From positions 142,078,257 through 142,142,256 of the forward strand of contig OY987298.1 of NCBI GenBank assembly GCA_963920635.1: a stretch of DNA of 64,000 nt, in the 5' to 3' direction. Each line of letters opens with the position of its first letter. Position 1 is the first letter of the stretch. The translations under genes were made by a program, and so were the position numbers. Below are positions 22,186-33,140 of the stretch, in pieces. The stretch comes from Pseudeuparius sepicola (taxonomy: Eukaryota; Arthropoda; Insecta; Coleoptera; Anthribidae). Under the pieces are notes generated by a model, which was not told the DNA's origin, searched no databases, and saw only the letters and a list, made by a program, of their open reading frames with translations.

Positions 22186-25100
22186 TTTTGGGGGTGGAAA
22201 GGGGTGAAGACGAGGTTCGCAAATTCTGATTATTTGTGGATAGTTAGAATAGGTGGCCTTAAACTAATTTCCGTGAAAAAAAAGTCATGCAAGTGAAAAC
22301 GGCGGTTTTCCCGATTTTTTAAAGTTTTTCGGTCTTGGGGGTGGAAAGGGGTGAAGACGAGGTTCGCAAATTCTGATTCTTTGTGGATAGTTAGAATAGG
22401 TGGCCTTAAACTAATTTCCGTGAAAAGAAAAGTCATGCAAGTGAAAACGGCGGTTTCCCCGATTTTTTTACGTTTTTCGGTCTTGAGGGTGGAAAGGGGT
22501 GAAGACGAGGTTCGCAAATTCTGATTCTTCGTGGATAGTTAGAATAGGTGGCCTTAAACTAATTTCCGTGAAAATAAAAGTCATGCAAGTGAAAACGGCC
22601 GTTTTCCCGATTTTTTTACGTTTTTCGGTCTTGGGGGTGGAAAGGGGTGAAGACGAGGTTCGCAAATTCTGATTCTTCGTGGATAGTTAGAATAGGTGGC
22701 CTTAAACTAATTTCCCTGAAAAGAAAAGTCATGCAAGTGAAAACGGCGGTTTTCCCGATTTTTTAAGTTTTTCGGTCTTGGGGGTGGAAAGGGGTGAAGA
22801 CGAGGTTCGCAAATTCTGATTCTTTGTGGATAGTTAGAATAGGTGGCCTTAAACTAATTTCCGTGAAAATAAAAGTCATGCAAGTGAAAACGGCCGTTTT
22901 CCCGATTTTTTTAGGTTTTTCGGTCTTGGGGGTGGAAAGGGGTGAAGACGAGGTTCGCAAATTCTGATTCTTTGTGAATAGTTAGAATAGGTGGCCTTAA
23001 ACTAATTTCCGTGAAAAGAAAAGTCATGCAAGTGAAAACGGCGGTTTTCCCGATTTTTTTAAGTTTTTCGGTCTTGGGGGTGGAAAGGGGTGAAGACGAG
23101 GTTCGCAAATTCTGATTCTTGGTGGATAGTTAGAATAGGTGGCCTTAAACTAATTTCCGTGAAAAGAAAAGTCATGCAAGTGAAAACGGCGGTTTTCCCG
23201 ATTTTTTAAAGTTTTTCGGTCTTGGGGGTGGAAAGGGGTGAAGACGAGGTTCGCAAATTCTGATTCTTTGTGGATAGTTAGAATAGGTGGCCTTAAACTA
23301 ATTTCCGTGAAAATAAAAGTCATGCAAGTGAAAACGGCCGTTGTCCCGATTTTTTTAGGTTTTTCGGTCTTGGGGGTGGAAAGGGGTGAAGACGAGGTTC
23401 GCAAATTCTGATTCTTTGTGGATAGTTAGAATAGGTGGCCTTAAACTAATTTCCGTGAAAATAAAAGTCATGCAAGTGAAAACGGCCGTTTTCCCGATTT
23501 TTTTAGGTTTTTCGGTCTTGGGGGTGGAAAGGGGTGAAGACGAGGTTCGCAAATTCTGATTCTTTGTGGATAGTTAGAATAGGTGGCCTTAAACTAATTT
23601 CCGTGAAAAGAAAAGTCATGCAAGTGAAAACGGCGGTTTTCCCGATTTTTTTAAGTTTTTCGGTCTTGGGGGTGGAAAGGGGTGAAGACGAGGTTCGCAA
23701 ATTCTGATTCTTTGTGGATAGTTAGAATAGGTGGCCTTAAACTAATTTCCGTGAAAATAAAAGTCATGCAAGTGAAAACGGCTGTTTTCCCGATTTTTTT
23801 AGGTTTTTCGGTCTTGGGGGTGGAAAGGGGTGAAGACGAGGTTCGCAAATTCTGATTCTTTGTGGATAGTTAGAATAGGTGGCCTTAAACTAATTTCCGT
23901 GAAAAGAAAAGTCATGCAAGTGAAAACGGCGGTTTTCCCGATTTTTTTAAGTTTTTTGGTCATGGGGGTGGAAAGGGGTGAAGACGAGGTTCGCAAATTC
24001 TGATTCTTTGTGGATAGTTAGAATAGGTGGCCTTAAACTAATTTCCGTGAAAAGAAAAGTCATGCAAGTGAAAACGGCGGTTTTCCCGATTTTTTAAAGT
24101 TTTTCGGTCTTGGGGGTGGAAAGGGGTGAAGACGAGGTTCGCAAATTCTGATTCTTTGTGGATAGTTAGAATAGGTGGCCTTAAACTAATTTCCGTGAAA
24201 ATAAAAGTCATGCAAGTGAAAACGGCCGTTTTCCCGATTTTTTTAGGTTTTTCGGTCTTGGGGGTGGAAAGGGGTGAAGACGAGGTTCGCAAATTCTGAT
24301 TCTTTGTGGATAGTTAGAATAGGTGGCCTTAAACTAATTTCCGTGAAAAGAAAAGTCATGCAAGTGAAAACGGCGGTTTTCCCGATTTTTTTAAGTTTTT
24401 CGGTCTTGGGGGTGGAAAGGGGTGAAGACGAGGTTCGCAAATTCTGATTCTTCGTGGATAGTTAGAATAGGTGGCCTTAAACTAATTTCCGTGAAAAGAA
24501 AAGTCATGCAAGTGAAAACGGCGGTTTCCCCGATTTTTTTACGTTTTTCGGTCTTGGGGGTGGAAAGGGGTGAAGACGAGGTTCGCAAATTCTGATTATT
24601 TGTGGATAGTTAGAATAGGTGGCCTTAAACTAATTTCCGTGAAAAGAAAAGTCATGCAAGTGAAAACGGCGGTTTCCCCGATTTTTTTTACGTTTTTCGG
24701 TCTTGAGGGTGGAAAGGGGTGAAGACGAGGTTCGCAAATTCTGATTCTTCGTGGATAGTTAGAATAGGTGGCCTTAAACTAATTTCCGTGAAAAGAAAAG
24801 TCATGCAAGTGAAAACGGCGGTTTCCCCGATTTTTTTACTTTTTCGGTCTTGGGGGTGGAAAGGGGTGAAGACGAGGTTCGCAAATTCTGATTATTTGTG
24901 GATAGTTAGAATAGGTGGCCTTAAACTAATTTCCCTGAAAAGAAAAGTCATGCAAGTGAAAACGGCGGTTTTCCCGATTTTTTAAAGTTTTTCGGTCTTG
25001 GGGGTGGAAAGGGGTGAAGACGAGGTTCGCAAATTCTGATTCTTTGTGGATAGTTAGAATAGGTGGCCTTAAACTAATTTCCGTGAAAATAAAAGTCATG

Positions 25101-26474
25101 CAAGTGAAAACGGCCGTTTTCCCGATTTTTTTAGGTTTTTCGGTCTTGGGGGTGGAAAGGGGTGAAGACGAGGTTCGCAAATTCTGATTCTTTGTGGATA
25201 GTTAGAATAGGTGGCCTTAAACTAATTTCCGTGAAAATAAAAGTCATGCAAATGAAAACGGCCGTTTTCCCGATTTTTTTAGGTTTTTCGGTCTTGGGGG
25301 TGGAAAGGGGTGAAGACGAGGTTCGCAAATTCTGATTCTTTGTGGATAGTTAGAATAGGTGGCCTTAAACTAATTTCCGTGAAAAGAAAAGTCATGCAAG
25401 TGAAAACGGCGGTTTTCCCGATTTTTTTAAGTTTTTCGGTCTTGGGGGTGGAAAAGGGTGAAGACGAGGTTCGCAAATTCTGATTCTTTGTGGATAGTTA
25501 GAATAGGTGGCCTTAAACTAATTTCCGTGAAAAGAAAAGTCATGCAAGTGAAAACGGCGGTTTCCCCGATTTTTTTACGTTTTTCGGTCTTGGGGGTGGA
25601 AAGGGGTGAAGACGAGGTTCGCAAATTCTGATTATTTGTGGATAGTTAGAATAGGTGGCCTTAAACTAATTTCCGTGAAAAGAAAAGTCATGCAAGTGAA
25701 AACGGCGGTTTTCCCGATTTTTTAAAGTTTTTCGGTCTTGGGGGTGGAAAGGGGTGAAGACGAGGTTCGCAAATTCTGATTCTTTGTGGATAGTTAGAAT
25801 AGGTGGCCTTAAACTAATTTCCGTGAAAAGAAAAGTCATGCCAGTGAAAACGGCGGTTTCCCCGATTTTTTTCCGTTTTTCGGTCTTGGGGGTGGAAAGG
25901 GGTGAAGACGAGGTTCGCAAATTCTGATTATTTGTGGATAGTTAGAATAGGTGGCCTTAAACTAATTTCCGTGAAAAGAAAAGTCATGCAAGTGAAAACG
26001 GCGGTTTCCCCGATTTTTTTACGTTTTTCGGTCTTGGGGGTGGAAAGGGGTGAAGACGAGGTTCGCAAATTCTGATTATTTGTGGATAGTTAGAATAGGT
26101 GGCCTTAAACTAATTTCCGTGAAAATAAAAGTCATGCAAGTGAAAACGGCCGTTTTCCCTATTTTTTTACGTTTTTCGGTCTTGGGGGTGGAAAGGGGTG
26201 AAGACGAGGTTCGCAAATTCTGATTCTTCGTGGATAGTTAGAATAGGTGGCCTTAAACTAATTTCCCTGAAAAGAAGAGTCATGCAAGTGAAAACGGCGG
26301 TTTTCCCGATTTTTTAAAGTTTTTCGGTCTTGGGGGTGGAAAGGGGTGAAGACGAGGTTCGCAAATTCTGATTCTTTGTGGATAGTTAGAATAGGTGGCC
26401 TTAAACTAATTTCCGTGAAAATAAAGTCATGCAAGTGAAAACGGCCGTTTTCCCGATTTTTTTACGTTTTTCGG
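22186..26474 (+). repeat. Long mosaic block, copy B
   Basis: Second copy of the block at 15.5-20.4 kb. It has one extra monomer around 23.37-23.52 kb and lacks about five monomers present in copy A between about 18.8 and 19.56 kb. It holds the third copy of the 1.3-kb block first seen at 8.77 kb, including TTGGTCATGGGGG near 23957 and TTTACTTTTTCGG near 24835. It ends with the CCCTATT, GAAGAG and AAAATAAAGTC series (26.16-26.43 kb). Confidence 0.85.
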
Positions 26475-29400
26475 TTTTGGGGGTGGAAAGGGGTGAAGAC
26501 GAGGTTCGCAAATTCTGATTCTTCGTGGATAGTTAGAATAGGTGGCCTTAAACTAATTTCCCTGAAAAGAAAAGTCATGCAAGTGAAAACGGCGGTTTTC
26601 CCGATTTTTTAAAGTTTTTCGGTCTTGGGGGTGGAAAGGGGTGAAGACGAGGTTCGCAAATTCTGATTCTTTGTGGATAGTTAGAATAGGTGGCCTTAAA
26701 CTAATTTCCGTGAAAATAAAAGTCATGCAAGTGAAAACGGCCGTTTTCCCGATTTTTTTAGGTTTTTCGGTCTTGAGGGTGGAAAGGGGTGAAGACGAGG
26801 TTCGCAAATTCTGATTCTTTGTGGATAGTTAGAATAGGTGGCCTTAAACTAATTTCCGTGAAAATAAAAGTCATGCAAGTGAAAACGGCCGTTTTCCCGA
26901 TTTTTTTAGGTTTTTCGGTCTTGGGGGTGGAAAGGGGTGAAGACGAGGTTCGCAAATTCTGATTCTTTGTGGATAGTTAGAATAGGTGGCCTTAAACTAA
27001 TTTCCGTGAAAAGAAAAGTCATGCAAGTGAAAATGGCGGTTTTCCCGATTTTTTTAAGTTTTTCGGTCTTGGGGGTGGAAAGGGGTGAAGACGAGGTTCG
27101 CAAATTCTGATTCTTTGTGGATAGTTAGAATAGGTGGCCTTAAACTAATTTCCGTGAAAAGAAAAGTCATGCAAGTGAAAACGGCGGTTTCCCCGATTTT
27201 TTTACGTTTTTCGGTCTTGGGGGTGGAAAGGGGTGAAGACGAGGTTCGCAAATTCTGATTATTTGTGGATAGTTAGAATAGGTGGCCTTAAACTAATTTC
27301 CGTGAAAAGAAAAGTCATGCAAGTGAAAACGGCGGTTTCCCCGATTTTTTTACGTTTTTCGGTCTTGGGGGTGGAAAGGGGTGAAGACGAGGTTCGCAAA
27401 TTCTGATTAATTGTGGATAGTTAGAATAGGTGGCCTTAAACTAATTTCCGTGAAAAAAAAGTCATGCAAGTGAAAACGGCGGTTTTCCCGATTTTTTAAA
27501 GTTTTTCGGTCTTGGGGGTGGAAAGGGGTGAAGACGAGGTTCGCAAATTCTGATTCTTTGTGGATAGTTAGAATAGGTGGCCTTAAACTAATTTCCGTGA
27601 AAAGAAAAGTCATGCAAGTGAAAACGGCGGTTTCCCCGATTTTTTTACGTTTTTCGGTCTTGAGGGTGGAAAGGGGTGAAGACGAGGTTCGCAAATTCTG
27701 ATTCTTCGTGGATAGTTAGAATAGGTGGCCTTAAACTAATTTCCGTGAAAAGAAAAGTCATGCAAGTGAAAACGGCGGTTGCCCCGATTTTTTTACGTTT
27801 TTCGGTCTTGGGGGTGGAAAGGTGTGAAGACGAGGTTCGCAAATTCTGATTATTTGTGGATAGTTAGAATAGGTGGCCTTAAACTAATTTCCGTGAAAAT
27901 AAAAGTCATGCAAGTGAAAACGGCCGTTTTCCCGATTTTTTTACGTTTTTCGGTCTTGGGGGTGGAAAGGGGTGAAGACGAGGTTCGCAAATTCTGATTC
28001 TTCGTGGATAGTTAGAATAGGTGGCCTTAAACTAATTTCCCTGAAAAGAAAAGTCATGCAAGTGAAAACGGCGGTTTTCCCGATTTTTTAAAGTTTTTCG
28101 GTCTTGGGGGTGGAAAGGGGTGAAGACGAGGTTCGCAAATTCTGATTCTTTGTGGATAGTTAGAATAGGTGGCCTTAAACTAATTTCCGTGAAAATAAAA
28201 GTCATGCAAGTGAAAACGGCCGTTTTCCCGATTTTTTTAGGTTTTTCGGTCTTGGGGGTGGAAAGGGGTGAAGACGAGGTTCGCAAATTCTGATTCTTTG
28301 TGAATAGTTAGAATAGGTGGCCTTAAACTAATTTCCGTGAAAAGAAAAGTCACGCAAGTGAAAACGGCGGTTTTCCCGATTTTTTAAGTTTTTCGGTCTT
28401 GGGGGTGGAAAGGGGTGAAGACGAGGTTCGCAAATTCTGATTCTTGGTGGATAGTTAGAATAGGTGGCCTTAAACTAATTTCCGTGAAAAGAAAAGTCAT
28501 GCAAGTGAAAACGGCGGTTTTCCCGATTTTTTAAAGTTTTTCGGTCTTGGGGGTGGAAAGGGGTGAAGACGAGGTTCGCAAATTCTGATTCTTTGTGGAT
28601 AGTTAGAATAGGTGGCCTTAAACTAATTTCCGTGAAAATAAAAGTCATGCAAGTGAAAACGGCCGTTGTCCCGATTTTTTTAGGTTTTTCGGTCTTAGGG
28701 GTGGAAAGGGGTGAAGACGAGGTTCGCAAATTCTGATTCTTTGTGGATAGTTAGAATAGGTGGCCTTAAACTAATTTCCGTGAAAAGAAAATTCATGCAA
28801 GTGAAAACGGCGGTTTTCCCGATTTTTTTAAGTTTTTCGGTCTTGGGGGTGGAAAGGGGTGAAGACGAGGTTAGCAAATTCTGATTCTTTGTGGATAGTT
28901 AGAATAGGTGGCCTTAAACTAATTTCCGTGAAAAGAAAAGTCATGCAAGTGAAAACGGCGGTTTCCCCGATTTTTTTACGTTTTTCGGTCTTGGGGGTGG
29001 AAAGGGGTGAAGACGAGGTTCGCAAATTCTGATTATTTGTGGATAGTTAGAATAGGTGGCCTTAAACTAATTTCCGTGAAAAGAAAAGTCATGCAAGTGA
29101 AAACGGCGGTTTTCCCGATTTTTTAAAGTTTTTCGGTCTTGGGGTGGAAAGGGGTGAAGACGAGGTTCGCAAATTCTGATTCTTTGTGGATAGTTAGAAT
29201 AGGTGGCCTTAAACTAATTTCCGTGAAAAGAAAAGTCATGCAAGTGAAAACGGCGGTTTCCCCGATTTTTTAAAGTTTTTCGGTCTTGGGGGTGGAAAGG
29301 GGTGAAGACGAGGTTCGCAAATTCTGATTCTTTGTGGATAGTTAGAATAGGTGGCCTTAAACTAATTTCCGTGAAAATAAAAGTCATGCAAGTGAAAACG

Positions 29401-29578
29401 GCCGTTTTCCCGATTTTTTTAGGTTTTTCGGTCTTGGGGGTGGAAAGGGGTGAAGACGAGGTTCGCAAATTCTGATTCTTTGTGGATAGTTAGAATAGGT
29501 GGCCTTAAACTAATTTCCGTGAAAAGAAAAGTCATGCAAGTGAAAACGGCGGTTTTCCCGATTTTTTACGTTTTTCGG
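26475..29578 (+). repeat. Mosaic segment re-using blocks from 12.3, 15.6 and 16.0 kb
   Basis: From about 26.48 to 27.25 kb it matches 12.28-13.05 kb (offset 14195 bp) and its duplicate at 14.35 kb, including the rare GAAAATGGCGG near 27032. The 27.4-27.7 kb part matches the eight-A-run monomers of 15.6 and 20.5 kb. From about 28.03 to 28.7 kb it is a third copy of the GTGAATAG, CTTGGTGG and CCGTTGTCCC series from 16.3 kb (offset about 11978 bp). Private marks include GTTGCCCCG near 27780, GTCACGCAAG near 28350 and GAGGTTAGCAAATT near 28873. Confidence 0.8.
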
Positions 29579-31119
29579 TCTTGAGGGTGGAAAGGGGTGA
29601 AGACGAGGTTCGCAAATTCTGATTCTTTGTGGATAGTTAGAATAGGTGGCCTTAAACTAATTTCCGTGAAAAGAAAAGTCATGCAAGTGAAAACGGCGGT
29701 TTTCCCGATTTTTTAAAGTTTTTCGGTCTTGGGGGTGGAAAGGGGTGAAGACGAGGTTCGCAAATTCTGATTCTTTGTGGATAGTTAGAATAGGTGGCCT
29801 TAAACTAATTTCCGTGAAAAGAAAAGTCATGCAAGTGAAAACGGCGGTTTCCCCGATTTTTTTACGTTTTTCGGTCTTGAGGGTGGAAAGGGGTGAAGAC
29901 GAGGTTCGCAAATTCTGATTCTTCGTGGATAGTTAGAATAGGTGGCCTTAAACTAATTTCCGTGAAAAGAAAAGTCATGCAAGTGAAAACGGCGGTTTCC
30001 CCGATTTTTTTACGTTTTTCGGTCTTGGGGGTGGAAAGGGGTGAAGACGAGGTTCGCAAATTCTGATTATTTGTGGATAGTTAGAATAGGTGGCCTTAAA
30101 CTAATTTCCGTGAAAAGAAAAGTCATGCAAGTGAAAACGGCGGTTTCCCCGATTTGTTTACGTTTTTCGGTCTTGGGGGTGGAAAGGGGTGAAGACGAGG
30201 TTCGCAAATTCTGATTATTTGTGGATAGTTAGAATAGGTGGCCTTAAACTAATTTCCGTGAAAAGAAAAGTCATGCAAGTGAAAACGGCGGTTTTCCCGA
30301 TTTTTTAAAGTTTTTCGGTCTTGGGAGTGGAAAGGGGTGAAGACGAGGTTCGCAAATTCTGATTCTTTGTGGATAGTTAGAATAGGTGGCCTTAAACTAA
30401 TTTCCGTGAAAAGAAAAGTCATGCAAGTGAAAACGGCGGTTTCCCCGATTTTTTTACGTTTTTCGGTCTTGGGGGTGGAAAGGGGTGAAGACGAGGTTCG
30501 CAAATTCTGATTATTTGTGGATAGTTAGAATAGGTGGCCTTAAACTAATTTCCGTGAAAAGAAAAGTCATGCAAGTGAAAACGGCGGTTTTCCCGATTTT
30601 TTAAAGTTTTTCGGTCTTGGGGGTGGAAAGGGGTGAAGACGAGGTTCGCAAATTCTGATTCTTTGTGGATAGTTAGAATAGGTGGCCTTAAACTAATTTC
30701 CGTGAAAAGAAAAGTCATGCAAGTGAAAACGGCGGTTTCCCCGATTTTTTTACGTTTTTCGGTCTTGAGGGTGGAAAGGGGTGAAGACGAGGTTCGCAAA
30801 TTCTGATTCTTCGTGGATAGTTAGAATAGGTGGCCTTAAACTAATTTCCGTGAAAAGAAAAGTCATGCAAGTGAAAACGGCGGTTTCCCCGATTTTTTTA
30901 CGTTTTTCGGTCTTGGGGGTGGAAAGGGGTGAAGACGAGGTTCGCAAATTCTGATTCTTTGTGGATAGTTAAAATAGGTGGCCTTAAACTAATTTCCGTG
31001 AAAAGAAAAGTCATGCAAGTGAAAACGGCGGTTTCCCCGATTTTTTTACGTTTTTCGGTCTTGGGGGTGGAAAGGGGTGAAGACGAGGTTCGCAAATTCT
31101 GATTCTTCGTGGATAGTTA
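29579..31119 (+). repeat. Six-monomer tandem duplication (888-bp offset)
   Basis: The variant order of about 29.65-30.06 kb returns at about 30.54-30.95 kb, an offset of 888 bp. Part of this block (about 30.5-31.1 kb) also resembles 63.3-63.9 kb at an offset of 32766 bp. It contains the last ATTCTTCGTGG monomers that I saw before 63.5 kb. Confidence 0.75.
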
Positions 31120-33140
31120 GAATAGGTGGCCTTAAGTTTAAACTAGTTAGTTTCCCTGAAAAGAAAAGTCATGCAAGTGAAAACGGCGGTTTTCCCGATT
31201 TTTTAAAGTTTTTCGGTTTTGGGGGTGGAAAGGGGTGAAGACGAGGTTCGCAAATTCTGATTCTTTGTGGATAGTTAGAATAGGTGGCCTTAAACTAATT
31301 TCCGTGAAAATAAAAGTCATGCAAGTGAAAACGGCCGTTTTCCCGATTTTTTTAGGTTTTTCGGTCTTGGGGGTGGAAAGGGATGAAGACGAGGTTCGCA
31401 AATTCTGATTCTTTGTGGATAGTTAGAATAGGTGGCCTTAAACTAATTTCCGTGAAAAGAAAAGTCATGCAAGTGAAAACGGCGGTTTTCCCGATTTTTT
31501 TAAGTTTTTCGGTCTTGGGGGTGGAAAGGGGTGAAGACGAGGTTCGCAAATTCTGATTCTTTGTGGATAGTTAGAATAGGTGGCCTTAAACTAATTTCCG
31601 TGAAAAGAAAAGTCATGCAAGTGAAAACGGCGGTTTCCCCGATTTTTTTACGTTTTTCGGTCTTGGGGGTGGAAAGGGGTGAAGACGAGGTTCGCAAATT
31701 CTGATTATTTGTGGATAGTTAGAATAGGTGGCCTTAAACTAATTTCCGTGAAAAGAAAAGTCATGCAAGTGAAAACGGCGGTTTTCCCGATTTTTTTAAG
31801 TTTTTCGGTCTTGGGGGTGGAAAGGGGTGAAGACGAGGTTCGCAAATTCTGATTCTTTGTGGATAGTTAGAATAGGTGGCCTTAAACTAATTTCCGTGAA
31901 AAGAAAAGTCATGCAAGTGAAAACGGCGGTTTTCCCGATTTTTTAAAGTTTTTCGGTCTTGGGGGTGGAAAGGGGTGAAGACGAGGTTCGCAAATTCTGA
32001 TTCTTTGTGGATAGTTAGAATAGGTGGCCTTAAACTAATTTCCGTGAAAAGAAAAGTCATGCAAGTGAAAACGGCGGTTTCCCCGATTTTTTTACGTTTT
32101 TCGGTCTTGGGGGTGGAAAGGGGTGAAGACGAGGTTCGCAAATTCTGATTATTTGTGGATAGTTAGAATAGGTGGCCTTAAACTAATTTCCGTGAAAAGA
32201 AAAGTCATGCAAGTGAAAACGGCGGTTTTCCCGATTTTTTAAAGTTTTTCGGTCTTGGGGGTGGAAAGGGGTGAAGACGAGGTTCGCAAATTCTGATTCT
32301 TTGTGGATAGTTAGAATAGGTGGCCTTAAACTAATTTCCGTGAAAAGAAAAGTCATGCAAGTGAAAACGGCGGTTTTCCCGATTTTTTAAAGTTTTTCGG
32401 TCTTGGGGGTGGAAAGGGGTGAAGACGAGGTTCGCAAATTCTGATTCTTTGTGGATAGTTAGAATAGGTGGCCTTAAACTAATTTCCGTGAAAATAAAAG
32501 TCATGCAAGTGAAAACGGCCGTTATCCCGATTTTTTTAGGTTTTTCGGTCTTGGGGGTGGAAAGGGTTGAAGACGAGGTTCGCAAATTCTGATTCTTTGT
32601 GGATAGTTAGAATAGGTGGCCTTAAACTAATTTCCGTGAAAAGAAAAGTCATGCAAGTGAAAACGGCGGTTTTCCCGATTTTTTAAAGTTTTTCGGTCTT
32701 GGGGGTGGAAAGGGGTGAAGACGAGGTTCGCAAATTCTGATTCTTTGTGGATAGTTAGAATAGGTGGCCTTAAACTAATTTCCATGAAAAGAAAAGTCAT
32801 GCAAGTGAAAACTGCGGTTTCCCCGATTTTTTTACGTTTTTCGGTCTTGGGGGTGGAAAGGGGTGAAGACGAGGTTCGCAAATTCTGATTATTTGTGGAT
32901 AGTTAGAATAGGTGGCCTTAAACTAATTTCCGTGAAAAGAAAAGTCATGCAAGTGAAAACGGCGGTTTTCCCGATTTTTTAAAGTTTTTCGGTCTTGGGG
33001 GTGGAAAGGGGTGAAGACGAGGTTCGCAATTTCTGATTCTTTGTGGATAGTTAGAATAGGTGGCCTTAAACTAATTTCCGTGAAAATAAAAGTCATGCAA
33101 GTGAAAACGGCCGTTTTCCCGATTTTTTTAGGTTTTTCGG
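31120..33140 (+). repeat. Transition segment with an unusual 10-bp insertion
   Basis: About 13 to 14 monomers. The first carries extra bases at 31136-31150. Downstream monomers are mainly the TTTTTTAAAG and TTTTTTTAGG types. A dimer carrying GCAATTTCTGATTC occurs at about 33.03 kb and again 296 bp later. Private marks include GGCCGTTATCCC near 32520 and TTTCCATGAAAAG near 32783. Confidence 0.75.
31131..31152 (+). other. 10-bp insertion in a satellite monomer
   Basis: Neighbouring monomers of this type read CCTTAAACTAGTTTCCCTG. Here two short direct duplications add GTTTAA and TTAG, giving CCTTAAGTTTAAACTAGTTA followed by G and TTTCCCTG. The result contains the 10-bp palindrome AGTTTAAACT (31135-31144) and ACTAGT just after. 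It is the largest insertion I found inside a monomer and appears only once in the window. Confidence 0.9.
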
